Shown: positions 1 through 8,147 of the stretch, in pieces
Position numbering within the stretch: the stretch's first letter is position 1
Layout of the letters: each line of letters begins with the position of its first letter
Assembly (NCBI GenBank): GCA_052387855.1
Contig: JBQTIT010000065.1
Location: 1 to 12,299, forward strand
Length of the DNA: 12,299 nucleotides
From: CAIYZT01 sp052387855
Lineage (GTDB): Bacteria > Pseudomonadota > Alphaproteobacteria > Rhodobacterales > Rhodobacteraceae
Direction: 5' to 3'
Position numbers and translations under genes: made by a program
The notes under the pieces: model-generated
The model's input: only the letters and a program-made list of their open reading frames with translations
Database searches by the model: none
Told to the model about the DNA's origin: nothing

Positions 1-44
1 ACCGGGGGGGCTTTGCATTCCCCCCCCTTTTGGCCCAAGGCTCG

Positions 45-258
45 CGCGGGGCCCATGCGCCCCGCTCCCCCCTTTGGGGCCGGGCACCCCACCCGCCCCC
101 GGCCAGCGCCCGCCCCGCCCCTGGCGGGCGCTCCGCACCCGCCGGGTCGGGCGCTGGCCTCAGCGGTCTCATGCGGAACCGGTTTACCGGACACGTTCCC
201 ACACGGGCAGGGAAAGGCAGTGCCTTCCCCGATCCGCCCGATTTGGCCGAGACTGTCC
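45..258 (-). repeat. Palindrome-rich intergenic repeat, single copy downstream of mraY
   Basis: Read on the minus strand, this stretch matches the tandem units at the right edge of the window. It starts with a CTCGG(C/T)CAA-like lead (about 258-245), then a bulged hairpin (240-204), then a GTGTGGGAACGTGTCCGG-type segment (about 206-188) and a GGTTCCGCA segment. A large palindrome follows (159-101), with near-perfect 16-nt arms and an inner GGCGGG/CCCGCC stem. The left edge continues with diverged GC-rich hairpin material. The orientation matches transcription of mraY, which ends at 326. Bases 259-325 hold no gene; they contain a short AACCGGTT-centred symmetry (about 267-283), too weak to call a terminator. 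Together with this unit, that accounts for the 325 bases before the first gene. Function is unknown. Long frames through the region look like by-products of the GC-rich repeat. Confidence 0.8.
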
Positions 259-325
259 GCAAAAACGGAACCGGTTTTCCTGCCAACCCCTGACCATGCT
301 TCCCCTGGCCCGTGTCGGACTGGCC

Positions 326-1408
326 CTATCGCACCTTCAGCGTGGCCAGTCCGACCATCGCCAGGATCAGGCTGATGATCCAGAACCGGATCACGATCTG
401 CGGCTCGGACCAGCCCTTTTTCTCGAAATGGTGGTGGATCGGCGCCATCAGGAACACCCGCTTGCCGGTGCGCTTGTAGTAAAGCACCTGGATGATCACC
501 GACAGGGTCTCGACCACGAAGAGCCCGCCGACGATGGCCAGCACGATCTCGTGCTTGGTGCAGACCGCGATGGCGCCCAGCGCCCCGCCCAGCGCGAGCG
601 AGCCGGTGTCGCCCATGAACACCGCCGCCGGCGGGGCGTTGTACCACAGGAACCCCAGCCCCGCGCCGAACAGGGCCGAGGAGAACACCAGAATCTCGCC
701 GGTGCCGGGCACGAAATGCACGCCCAGATAATCGGCAAAGTTGAAGTTGCCAACGACATAGGCGATCACGCCCAGCGTCGCGGCGGCGATCATCACCGGC
801 ATGATCGCCAGCCCGTCCAGCCCGTCGGTGAAATTTACCGCATTGGCGGCGCCGACGATCACCAGAACCCCGAAGGGCACATAGAACCAACCCAGGTTGA
901 CCAGCACGTTCTTGAAGAACGGCACCGCCAACTGGTCCGTCAGCGCGGCCGGATGAAAGCTTGAGGCGGCATAGGCGGCCAGCGTCGCGATCGCCAGGCC
1001 CAGCACCATCCGCACCCGCCCCGACACACCGCCGGTGTCCTGGCGGGTGACCTTGGCATAGTCATCGGCAAAGCCGATCATGCCAAAGCCGATGGTGACC
1101 AGCAGCACGATCCAGACATAGGCATTGTCGAGCCGCGCCCAGGTCAGTGTCGAGACCACCAGCGCCGACAGGATCAGAAGCCCCCCCATGGTCGGCGTGC
1201 CGGCCTTGGCCAGATGGCTTTGCGGCCCATCCTCGCGGATCGGCTGGCCCTTGCCCTGCCGCCGGCGCAAGAGGTCGATCAGCGGGCGGCCGAAGAGAAA
1301 GCAAAAGATCAGCGAGGTTCCGAACGCCATGCCGGCGCGAAAGCTGATGTACCTGAAAAGGTTGAAGATCCCGCCACCATCCGAAAGCTCGGTCAGCCAA
1401 AACAACAT
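326..1408 (-). CDS. mraY: Phospho-N-acetylmuramoyl-pentapeptide-transferase
   Basis: MraY makes lipid I by moving phospho-MurNAc-pentapeptide from UDP to undecaprenyl phosphate at the inner face of the cytoplasmic membrane. The 360-residue protein has the family's usual length and many hydrophobic segments. Visible family motifs are TPTMGG (71-76), the paired aspartates FADD (113-116), NFTDGLDG (192-199), MGDTGS (265-270) and the APIHHHFEKKGW block (322-333) with its three histidines; all expected catalytic residues are present. The ATG at 1408 has AAGGA about 9 nt upstream and follows the murF stop by 27 nt, so it is very probably cotranscribed with murF. In many alphaproteobacteria murD and ftsW come next; here the next 325 bases on the coding strand contain no gene, only a repeat. 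The assignment is secure. Confidence 0.98.
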   Translation of the reverse strand: MLFWLTELSDGGGIFNLFRYISFRAGMAFGTSLIFCFLFGRPLIDLLRRRQGKGQPIREDGPQSHLAKAGTPTMGGLLILSALVVSTLTWARLDNAYVWIVLLVTIGFGMIGFADDYAKVTRQDTGGVSGRVRMVLGLAIATLAAYAASSFHPAALTDQLAVPFFKNVLVNLGWFYVPFGVLVIVGAANAVNFTDGLDGLAIMPVMIAAATLGVIAYVVGNFNFADYLGVHFVPGTGEILVFSSALFGAGLGFLWYNAPPAAVFMGDTGSLALGGALGAIAVCTKHEIVLAIVGGLFVVETLSVIIQVLYYKRTGKRVFLMAPIHHHFEKKGWSEPQIVIRFWIISLILAMVGLATLKVR

Positions 1409-1435
1409 CCGCTTATCCTTTTTCGATTGGCCCGG

Positions 1436-2851
1436 TCATGTGCGGCCCAGTTTTCTCAGCGCCTCGACCACAAGGCTGACCTTGCTTCCCTTGGAACCCT
1501 TGACCAGCACCACGTCGCCCGCATCTATCAGGCTGCGCGCGCCGGCGGCAAGGTCTTGTGCCCGTTCGGTCCAGTGGCCGCGCTGCCTGGCGGGCAGGCA
1601 GTCGTAGAGCGCGCGCATGCGCGGGCCGACGCAGTGAATGGTGCCGACAGCCGACAGCACCGGGTGGCTTGCGATGGCGCGGTGCATCTCGGCCTCGCCC
1701 GCACCAAGCTCCAGCATGTCGCCCAGGATGGCGATGCGCCGGCCCGTCGCATGCCGCCCCACGCCTTCGGTGACGCTTGCGGAGGCGAGAACCTCCAGCG
1801 CCGCCGCCATCGAGGCGGGGTTGGCGTTGAAGGCATCGTCGATGAGATCAAAGCCAAGCTCTTCGACCGGGTCCAGAACGATGGTCTCGCGCTGGCCACG
1901 CCCCGGGGGCGGCTCCCACCGGCCAAGGTCGGCCGCCGCGATGGCCGGATCAAGGCCCAGCGCCTCGGCCGCGGCCAGAACCGCCAGACCGTTCATGGCA
2001 AAGTGACGGCCGGCGCTGGCGATCTTGTAAAGGATCGGGCGCTGCCCGCTGCGGGCCTGGACCGTGGTCACCCGGTCGCCCAGGCGCGCCTCGATCAGGC
2101 GGAAATCGGCCGCCTCGGCGGCGCCGAAGGTGATGGCGCGCAGCCCGCGCGCGGCGGCCTCGGCCAGCGGAATGGCTGCGGTGGGAATGTCGAGCGGCAG
2201 GATCGCGGTGCCGCCTGGGCGCAGGCCCTGGAGTATGGCGGACTTTTCGCGCGCGATGTCGTCGACACTGTCAAAGGCCGCCAGATGCGCCGGCGCGATG
2301 GTGGTGATGATCGCCAGGTCAAGATCGGCCATGCGCGCCAGGGGCGCGATCTCGCCGGGGTGGTTCATGCCGATCTCGATCACGGCAAAGTCGCAGCCGC
2401 GCGTCATCCGCGCCAGCGTGAGCGGCACGCCCCAATGGTTGTTGTAGCTGGCCTCGGCGGCGTGGACCCGGCCCTGCCCGCCCAGGACATGGCGCAGCAT
2501 CTCCTTGGTCGAGGTCTTGCCGACCGAACCGGTGACGCCGACCAGACGGGCGCGCGTGCGGGCCCGGGCGGCGCGGCCCAGCGCTTCGAGCGCGCGCTGC
2601 ACGTCGGGCACCAGCAGAAGCGGCGCATCGGGCGAAACACCGTCGGGGATGCGGCTGACCAGGGCGGCGGCGGCGCCCTCGGCCAGCGCCCGGGCAACAA
2701 AGTCGTGCCCGTCGCGCGCATCCTTGAGCGCGACGAACAGATCGCCCGGCTCCAGTGTGCGGGTGTCGATCGACACGCCCGAGGCGATCCAGTCCCCGGG
2801 GCCGGTGCCGCCCGTGGCCGCGATGGCCTCTTGCGCGGTCCACAGCCCCAT
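1436..2851 (-). CDS. murF: UDP-N-acetylmuramoyl-tripeptide--D-alanyl-D-alanine ligase
   Basis: MurF is the cytoplasmic ATP-dependent ligase that adds D-Ala-D-Ala to UDP-MurNAc-tripeptide, completing the pentapeptide used by MraY. The 471-residue protein shows the Mur ligase order: an N-terminal substrate domain with SIDTR (27-31), a central ATPase with the P-loop GVTGSVGKTSTK (105-116), NNHWGVP (137-143), EIGMNHPGEI (159-168) and REKSAI (201-206; its lysine is the usual carbamylated position), and a C-terminal domain with DAFNANPASM (339-348), typical of MurF. Its ATG shares one base with the murE stop (TGATG), which points to translational coupling. A C-terminal KGSKGSK segment (451-457) matches the family's end region. 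No defect is visible. Confidence 0.97.
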   Translation of the reverse strand: MGLWTAQEAIAATGGTGPGDWIASGVSIDTRTLEPGDLFVALKDARDGHDFVARALAEGAAAALVSRIPDGVSPDAPLLLVPDVQRALEALGRAARARTRARLVGVTGSVGKTSTKEMLRHVLGGQGRVHAAEASYNNHWGVPLTLARMTRGCDFAVIEIGMNHPGEIAPLARMADLDLAIITTIAPAHLAAFDSVDDIAREKSAILQGLRPGGTAILPLDIPTAAIPLAEAAARGLRAITFGAAEAADFRLIEARLGDRVTTVQARSGQRPILYKIASAGRHFAMNGLAVLAAAEALGLDPAIAAADLGRWEPPPGRGQRETIVLDPVEELGFDLIDDAFNANPASMAAALEVLASASVTEGVGRHATGRRIAILGDMLELGAGEAEMHRAIASHPVLSAVGTIHCVGPRMRALYDCLPARQRGHWTERAQDLAAGARSLIDAGDVVLVKGSKGSKVSLVVEALRKLGRT

Positions 2852-4326
2852 CAGATCACCCCATCCAGCGCCGCCACGGCCAGGCTGGCCTGCTCGACAT
2901 CGTCAAAGGGATAGACCTGGCCGGCAATGGTCTGCCCGCTTTCGTGCCCCTTGCCCGCAATCAGCAAGGCATCGCCCGGCAAGAGCGCGTCGACGCCGCG
3001 CAGGATCGCCTCGGCGCGGTCGCCCACTTCGGAGGCCTCGGGGCAGGCGGCCAGGATCTCGGCCCTGATCGCGCCGGGGTCTTCGGAGCGGGGGTTGTCG
3101 TCGGTGACGATCAGCACATCGGCATGGGCCGCCGCCGCCGCGCCCATCAGCGGGCGCTTGCCCCGGTCCCGGTCGCCGCCGGCGCCGAAGACGATGACGA
3201 TCCGGCCCATCACATGCGGGCGCAGCGCGCGCAGGGCGGTGGCGATGGCATCGGGGGTATGGGCGTAATCGACAAAGACCGGCGCGCCGTTCGCCCGCGT
3301 CGCGGCCAGTTGCATGCGGCCGCGCACGCCCGTCAGATGGGGCAGCGCCGCCATGACATCGCGCGGCGCCGCGCCCGCCGCGATGACAAGGCCCGCCGCC
3401 AGCGCCACATTCTCGGCTTGAAAGCCGCCGATCAGGGCCAGACGGAGCTGAAAGGTCTCGCCACGCCAGGACAGGCGCAGATCCTGTCCCCGCTCGTCGA
3501 ACCGTTGTGTCAGAAGCCGCAGATCGCAGCCCGGCGCATGGCCGACCGTGATCACCTCTTGCCCCCGCGCGCGGGCGATGGCGGCAATGTCAGCGCCGCG
3601 CGGATCGTTCAGATTGACCACCGCCACCCCTTCGGGGGGCAGGACGCGGGCAAAAAGACCGGCCTTGGCGGCAAAGTAGGCCTCGAAAGTCTTGTGATAA
3701 TCGAGGTGATCCTGCGTGAAATTGGTAAAGCCCGCCGCCCGCAGCCGCACCCCGTCAAGCCGGCGCTGATCCAGCCCGTGGGACGAGGCCTCCATCGCCG
3801 CATGGGTCACGCCCTCGCCCGCCGCCAGCGCCAGCATCCGGTGCAGCGTCAGCGCGTCGGGCGTGGTGTGGCTTGACGGCGCGGCCCAGGCCCCCTCGAC
3901 CCCGGTGGTGCCGATGTTGATGGCGCCGTGACCCAGGTGCATCCAGATCTGTCGGGCAAAGCTCGCGACCGAGGTCTTGCCGTTGGTCCCGGTCACCGCG
4001 ACCATGGTGGCCGGCTGGGCACCGAACCACAGGGCGGCGGCGCGGGCCAGCGCCTCGCGCGGGTCCTCGGCCACGACCAGCGCCGCGCCGGCCGCCGCCA
4101 GAGCCGCAGCCCCGATCCTTGCGCCCGCCGCATCGGTCAGGATGGCCCCGGCCCCCCGCTCCAGCGCGGCGGCGATGAAGTCTGCGCCGTGGCGCGCCGC
4201 GCCCGGCAGCGCGGCAAAGAGCTGGCCCTGACCCACTGCGCGGCTGTCAAGCGTCAGGCCGGTGATCTCGGCGTCGCGCCCGCCGCGTGCCGAAAGCCCG
4301 ATCTGGGACAGTCTCATCCGTGTCAT
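2851..4326 (-). CDS. murE: UDP-N-acetylmuramoyl-L-alanyl-D-glutamate--2,6-diaminopimelate ligase
   Basis: MurE adds the third residue of the stem peptide to UDP-MurNAc-L-Ala-D-Glu in the cytoplasm. The 491-residue protein has DSR (27-29) in the UDP-binding domain, the P-loop VAVTGTNGKTSV (109-120), TTPD (154-157), EASSHGL (179-185), DHLDYH (206-211), the expected carbamylated lysine in AAKAGLF (K221), VDYAHTPD (352-359) and GKGHE (458-462). The DNPRSEDP block (410-417) is the signature of meso-diaminopimelate specificity, so a Gram-negative-type stem peptide is inferred. The ATG at 4326 has AAGG a few bases upstream (AAGGCACC before the start); a second in-frame ATG three codons on is less well placed. 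It lies 42 nt after ftsI and overlaps murF by one base. Confidence 0.97.
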   Translation of the reverse strand: MTRMRLSQIGLSARGGRDAEITGLTLDSRAVGQGQLFAALPGAARHGADFIAAALERGAGAILTDAAGARIGAAALAAAGAALVVAEDPREALARAAALWFGAQPATMVAVTGTNGKTSVASFARQIWMHLGHGAINIGTTGVEGAWAAPSSHTTPDALTLHRMLALAAGEGVTHAAMEASSHGLDQRRLDGVRLRAAGFTNFTQDHLDYHKTFEAYFAAKAGLFARVLPPEGVAVVNLNDPRGADIAAIARARGQEVITVGHAPGCDLRLLTQRFDERGQDLRLSWRGETFQLRLALIGGFQAENVALAAGLVIAAGAAPRDVMAALPHLTGVRGRMQLAATRANGAPVFVDYAHTPDAIATALRALRPHVMGRIVIVFGAGGDRDRGKRPLMGAAAAAHADVLIVTDDNPRSEDPGAIRAEILAACPEASEVGDRAEAILRGVDALLPGDALLIAGKGHESGQTIAGQVYPFDDVEQASLAVAALDGVI

Positions 4327-4368
4327 GGTGCCTTCATCGTTCGAGGCGGCCCCGGGGGAGCCGGCGGT

Positions 4369-6159
4369 TCAGTTGTTGACGGCAGTTACCTCAAGCGCCA
4401 GGGGATCTTCAACCGCCGGCCGCATGCCCATCAGCGGCGCCACGCGCTTGATGATCTCGCCGGCCACCGGCACCGCCGTCCAGCCCGCCGTGCGCCGCAC
4501 CTCGCCGCCCGAGGTGCCCAGCGGCTCGTCCATGGTCACGACCAGCACATATTGCGGGTTGCTGGCGGGAAAGACCGAGGCAAAGGTGTTGATGACCTTG
4601 TCCTCGTAATACCCCCCGCCGGGGCGCGGCTTGTCGGCGGTGCCGGTCTTGCCGGCCACCTCATAGCCCGGCACCTCGGCCAGCGTTGCCGTCCCCGAAA
4701 CGACGACCCGCCGCAGCATCGCCACCGCATCGGCCGAGACCTGTTCGGACACCACGCGCACCCCCTTCATCGGCGACGAGCGCGTCAGCAGCGTCGGCGT
4801 CACCTTGATGCCGCCATTGACGATGCTGGCATAGGCGGCGGCAAGGTTGAGCGGCGAGGATGACAATCCGTGCCCGAACGAGGCGGTGACGGTCACGATG
4901 TCGGGCCAGCGCACCGGCACCAGCGGCCGCGCGCCCGGCGCCTCGACCAGCTCGACCGCCGAGGGCTCCAGCAGGCCAAGCGCGGCGAAAAAGGCGCGCT
5001 GCCGCTCGGCGCCGATCATCAGCGCGATATGGCCCGTGCCGATGTTCGAAGAGACTTCCATGATCTCGGCCACCGACTTGGTGGGGCCAAAGTTCTTGTT
5101 GTCGAATTCGGTGATCCGCTTCTTGCCGATCTTCAGCGCGGCGGTGTTGACCTGTGTGTCCGGGGCAACAAGACCCAGCTCCATCGCCTGCGCGGCGGCA
5201 AAGATCTTGAAGGTCGAGCCCAGCTCGTAAACCCCCTGCACCGCGCGGTTGAAGAGCGGGCTGTCAGCCGGGTCGGCGCCCTTGGCCACGACCGGGTTTG
5301 GCCGGTCGTTGGGGTCGAAATCGGGAAGCGAGGCCATGGCGAGGATCTCGCCGGTCTCGACATGCATCAGGATGCCGGCGGCGCCCCGGGCCTGCATCAT
5401 CACCATGCCGGCGGAAAGCACCTCTTCCATGGCGGCCTGAAGCGTCAGGTCGATCGACAGCCGCAGCGGCGCGCCGGCCTGGGCCGGGTCGCGCAGGCGC
5501 GTATCAAGCGCCTTTTCAATGCCGGCAACCCCGATCAACTCGGCGCTGCTGACCCCCTCGTCACCGAACGAGGCCCCGCCCAGCACATGCGCGGCCAGAT
5601 GGCCGTTTGGATAAAGCCGCATCTCGCGCGGGCCGAACAACAGCCCCGGATCGCCGATCTCGTGCACCGCCTGCTGCTGCTCGGGGCTGAGCACCTTGCG
5701 CACCCACAGAAAGCTGCGCCCGTCGGTAAAGCGGCGCAGCAGGACCTCTGCGTCCAGCTCGGGGAAAAGCGCCGCCAGCGCGCTCGCGACGCGCGGCGGG
5801 TCCACCAGATCGGCGGTCTGCACGTAAAGCGAGTTGGTCAGCATGTTGGTGGCCAGGATGCGGCCCTGCCGATCCGTGATGTCGGCGCGCTGGGCCTGGA
5901 TCGTGGGCGCGCCCACCTCCGAGGTGGGCTCGGTCGGGGTCTGGCTGGACATCATGCCCATGCGCAGGCCGATCGCAGCAAAGACCGTCACGAACCCGAA
6001 GGTCAGGACCATAAGCCTAAACCGCGCCCGGCCCTGCGCGTGCTCGCGCATCGTCTCGTGGCGCTGTCGCAGGTTCTCGCGTTCGATCAGGTCGGGGTTT
6101 TCGCCCTTGGCGCGGGCATCAAGGATGCGGGCGAGCGGGCGAAGCGGGGCACGGATCAT
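4369..6159 (-). CDS. ftsI: Septal peptidoglycan transpeptidase FtsI (PBP3, class B penicillin-binding protein)
   Basis: FtsI is the monofunctional transpeptidase that cross-links septal peptidoglycan with FtsW in the divisome. The 596-residue protein has a basic cytoplasmic tail (about 1-47), one membrane anchor (about 48-68), a pedestal/dimerisation domain starting at RADITDRQGRILATN (91-105), and a penicillin-binding domain with all three active-site motifs: GSTFK (S315, K318), SSN (370-372) and KTGT (504-507). Its start overlaps the ftsL stop as ATGA (6159-6156), so translation is probably coupled. The tail is somewhat longer than in E. coli, as is common in this group. Being next to ftsL and murE in a dcw cluster separates it from other class B PBPs such as PBP2 (mrdA). 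Confidence 0.96.
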   Translation of the reverse strand: MIRAPLRPLARILDARAKGENPDLIERENLRQRHETMREHAQGRARFRLMVLTFGFVTVFAAIGLRMGMMSSQTPTEPTSEVGAPTIQAQRADITDRQGRILATNMLTNSLYVQTADLVDPPRVASALAALFPELDAEVLLRRFTDGRSFLWVRKVLSPEQQQAVHEIGDPGLLFGPREMRLYPNGHLAAHVLGGASFGDEGVSSAELIGVAGIEKALDTRLRDPAQAGAPLRLSIDLTLQAAMEEVLSAGMVMMQARGAAGILMHVETGEILAMASLPDFDPNDRPNPVVAKGADPADSPLFNRAVQGVYELGSTFKIFAAAQAMELGLVAPDTQVNTAALKIGKKRITEFDNKNFGPTKSVAEIMEVSSNIGTGHIALMIGAERQRAFFAALGLLEPSAVELVEAPGARPLVPVRWPDIVTVTASFGHGLSSSPLNLAAAYASIVNGGIKVTPTLLTRSSPMKGVRVVSEQVSADAVAMLRRVVVSGTATLAEVPGYEVAGKTGTADKPRPGGGYYEDKVINTFASVFPASNPQYVLVVTMDEPLGTSGGEVRRTAGWTAVPVAGEIIKRVAPLMGMRPAVEDPLALEVTAVNN

Positions 6160-6545
6160 GGCGCCGTGTCCTCGGGGTCGGCGTTCAGCGTGGCCGCCAC
6201 CGACACCGACTGCGACAGGTCCAGCAGCAGACCCGGCGGCAGCAATTCGTCGGCCGAGGGCATCGGATAGGCCACAGCGTTGGCCGAGCCAAGCTGCGCC
6301 GGCTCCATCGGCATCAGCTCCAGCCGGTCAAAGTTCAGGTTGACCAGCTCGCGCAGCCGCTCGGGGCGGCTGAGATAGGCCCATTCGGCCCGCTGGGTCG
6401 AGATCGCATCGCGCAGCGCCCCGATTTCGGCCTGCAACTCGGCGATCTGCCGCTCTTGCGCGCGCATGTCGTAATTTTCCGAATAGGCCCAGGCCCCCAA
6501 ACCGAGGAGCCCCAGAAAGGCCATCACATAGATGAAGCCCCGCAT
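6156..6545 (-). CDS. ftsL: Cell division protein FtsL
   Basis: FtsL is a small bitopic membrane protein that joins FtsB and FtsQ in the divisome and helps activate FtsWI. The 129-residue reading has a short N-terminus, a membrane segment at about 3-20, a coiled-coil-prone stretch (about 26-55) and the FtsL-like block AEWAYLSRPERLRELV (53-68). Sequence conservation in this family is low, so the call rests on size, topology and position between rsmH and ftsI. The frame can be extended upstream to 6590, but the ATG at 6545 puts the start one base after the rsmH stop (TAG-G-ATG) with a GGGATAGG purine stretch before it. Its stop overlaps ftsI by four bases. Confidence 0.9.
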   Translation of the reverse strand: MRGFIYVMAFLGLLGLGAWAYSENYDMRAQERQIAELQAEIGALRDAISTQRAEWAYLSRPERLRELVNLNFDRLELMPMEPAQLGSANAVAYPMPSADELLPPGLLLDLSQSVSVAATLNADPEDTAP

Positions 6546-6546
6546 C

Positions 6547-7545
6547 CTATCCCCTGACCTTTCCCGGCAGTTCCGGCGCGTCCACCTCACTTGCCGTCAC
6601 CGCTTCGGCCGGCGCCGCCGTGCGCCGGGCCACCCGCAACTTGGCCGAGCGCGCCCGGGGGTTGCGCGCCAGCTCGGCCGCGTCCGGCGCGACAGGCTTG
6701 CGCGTGACCAGTTCGAACCGGGCCGAGGTCAGGGCCCGGGCGGGGGCGTAGCGGTTGGCGTTCGGCTCTTCGCCCGAGGCGCGCTGGAAGAAACGCTTGA
6801 CGATGCGGTCCTCAAGGCTGTGAAAGGTGACGATGGCCAAGAGCCCGCCCGGCCGAAGGGCGCGTTCGGCGGCGGCAAGACCCTGGACCAGCTCGGAAAA
6901 TTCCTCGTTCACCGCGATGCGCAGGGCCTGAAAGCTGCGCGTGGCCGGGTGGCTTTGCCCCGGTTTGGGGCGCGGCAGGCAGCGCGCGACGATCTCGGCC
7001 AGCCGCAGGGTGCCGCCGATCGGCTCGGCGGCGCGGGCCTGCACGATGGCGCGGGCGATCCGGCGGGCGGCGCGCTCTTCGCCATAATGATAAAGAATGT
7101 CCGCCAGCCGCTCTTCGGAGGCGGTGTTGACCAGATCGGCGGCGCTTTCGCCGGCCTGGGACATGCGCATGTCCAGGGGGCCGTCCTTGGCAAAGGAAAA
7201 GCCGCGCTCGGCCCGGTCAAGCTGCATCGACGAGACGCCAAGGTCCAGCACGACCCCGTCAAGCGGCGCGCCGGTCAGCCGGTCAAGGTCGGAAAAGGTG
7301 CCGGCCACAAGGCGCAGGCGGTCGCCGAACTCGGCCAGCATCGGCTGGGCCATCTCCAGCGCCAGGGGGTCGCGGTCGATGCCGATCACGCGCGCGGCCC
7401 CGGCCGCCAGCAGCGCCCGCGCATAGCCGCCGGCGCCAAAGGTTCCGTCCGCCCAGAGCCCCCCGATCGGGGCGCAGGCCGCGATGAGCGGGGTCAGAAG
7501 AACCGGAACATGAGGGATTTGCGCGGGGGTCTCGTCGCGGATCAT
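6547..7545 (-). CDS. rsmH: 16S rRNA (cytosine(1402)-N(4))-methyltransferase
   Basis: RsmH (formerly MraW) is an S-adenosylmethionine-dependent enzyme that methylates N4 of C1402 in 16S rRNA at the ribosomal P site. The 332-residue protein shows HVPVLL (12-17), the SAM-binding loop DGTFGAGGY (33-41), the acidic end of strand two GIDRD (55-59), DLGVSSMQLD (101-110), RGFSFAKDGPLDMRM (114-128), HPATRSFQALRIAVNEE (199-215) and FHSLEDRIVKRFF (241-253). It starts four bases after the mraZ stop in the compact junction TGATGCGATG; an ATG five bases upstream overlaps the mraZ stop but runs out of frame to a stop within two codons. The C-terminal ~40 residues are low-complexity and probably variable. 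Confidence 0.97.
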   Translation of the reverse strand: MIRDETPAQIPHVPVLLTPLIAACAPIGGLWADGTFGAGGYARALLAAGAARVIGIDRDPLALEMAQPMLAEFGDRLRLVAGTFSDLDRLTGAPLDGVVLDLGVSSMQLDRAERGFSFAKDGPLDMRMSQAGESAADLVNTASEERLADILYHYGEERAARRIARAIVQARAAEPIGGTLRLAEIVARCLPRPKPGQSHPATRSFQALRIAVNEEFSELVQGLAAAERALRPGGLLAIVTFHSLEDRIVKRFFQRASGEEPNANRYAPARALTSARFELVTRKPVAPDAAELARNPRARSAKLRVARRTAAPAEAVTASEVDAPELPGKVRG

Positions 7546-7549
7546 CGCA

Positions 7550-8059
7550 TCAGCCGCCCCGCTGGGCCCTGCCGACCAAGGTCAGGGGATCGACGCCATC
7601 CTCCTCGTCCATCGCCTGCTCTGCATCGTAGATCTCGCGGCGGTAAAGCCTGAATCGGTTGGTGGTGCCGGCAAAGGCCGCCTCGCCGCCGCCGGCAAGG
7701 TCAGCCGGGGCAAAGCCCATCTTCTCGCGCACCTTGGGCGGCAGCACGATGCGGCCGTCCGGCTCGATCTCGGCCATGACCGAGCGCGAGATCAACTCGC
7801 GCTCTGCCCGGTCGCGGTCCGGAGAGCCAAGCTCCATCGCCTCGATCCGCGCGGCCAGGGCGTCGGCACCGGACTTGGAGTAGCATTCGACAAAGCGGCG
7901 CGACCTGCCGCCATAGACCATGTAGATGCGCGGGCGGGGAAACTCGGGCGAGGATGGGTCCTCGGCCTCCAGGATGCGGCGAAAGGCGGCCGGGATCGAG
8001 ACCCGCGCCTTGGCATCTACCTTCTGGTAGAACTCGCCTCTGAATGCCTCCGTGCCCAT
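7550..8059 (-). CDS. mraZ: Transcriptional regulator MraZ
   Basis: MraZ is a DNA-binding protein with two AbrB/SpoVT-like swapped-hairpin half-domains; it regulates its own dcw operon by binding TGGGN direct repeats at the promoter. The 169-residue reading shows both halves: GEFYQKVDAKARVSIPAAFR (8-27) and AEIEPDGRIVLPPKVREKMG (96-115). The frame stays open upstream to an ATG at 8137, but that start lies inside the intrinsic terminator hairpin (8114-8147), so the ATG at 8059, just before the conserved N-terminal domain, is preferred. Its Shine-Dalgarno sequence is weak (CCAGG about 6-10 nt upstream). It is the first gene of the operon, followed by rsmH after four bases. MraZ-box-like repeats lie about 280-310 bp upstream. 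Confidence 0.95.
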   Translation of the reverse strand: MGTEAFRGEFYQKVDAKARVSIPAAFRRILEAEDPSSPEFPRPRIYMVYGGRSRRFVECYSKSGADALAARIEAMELGSPDRDRAERELISRSVMAEIEPDGRIVLPPKVREKMGFAPADLAGGGEAAFAGTTNRFRLYRREIYDAEQAMDEEDGVDPLTLVGRAQRGG

Positions 8060-8100
8060 GGGCGCCTGGTCTTTCGTCCTGACTCGGCGCCTCGGGGGGC

Positions 8101-8147
8101 CGAAAATGAAAACGGCGGACCGGGTTGCTGCCACCACCCGATCCGCC
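8101..8147 (-). terminator. Intrinsic terminator in the mraZ leader
   Basis: On the minus strand, arms GGCGGATCGGGT (8147-8136) and ACCCGGTCCGCC (8125-8114) form a 12-bp stem with one U·G pair and a 10-nt loop, followed directly by GTTTTCATTTTC. This is a classical Rho-independent terminator about 50 bases before the mraZ start, inside the operon leader. It would end most transcripts before mraZ and release a leader RNA of about 215 nt. In Rhodobacter sphaeroides, partial termination in the mraZ leader produces the sRNA UpsM. Confidence 0.85.

Noticed and set aside
1214..2914. 566-codon plus-strand open frame antisense to mraY and murF
   Set aside because: It is a composition artefact opposite two well-supported genes; low-complexity Arg/Gln/His-rich translation without a motif. 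The same applies to plus-strand frames at 74-964, 2755-3876, 3928-4863, 4870-6270, 6532-7653 and 8481-9716.
6546..6590. Longer ftsL starting at 6590
   Set aside because: It would overlap the rsmH end by 44 bases, and the added 15 residues are arginine-rich and unlike an FtsL start; the ATG at 6545 sits one base after the rsmH stop.
8060..8137. N-terminal extension of mraZ starting at 8137
   Set aside because: The extra 26 residues match no MraZ feature, and this start codon lies in the stem of the leader terminator.
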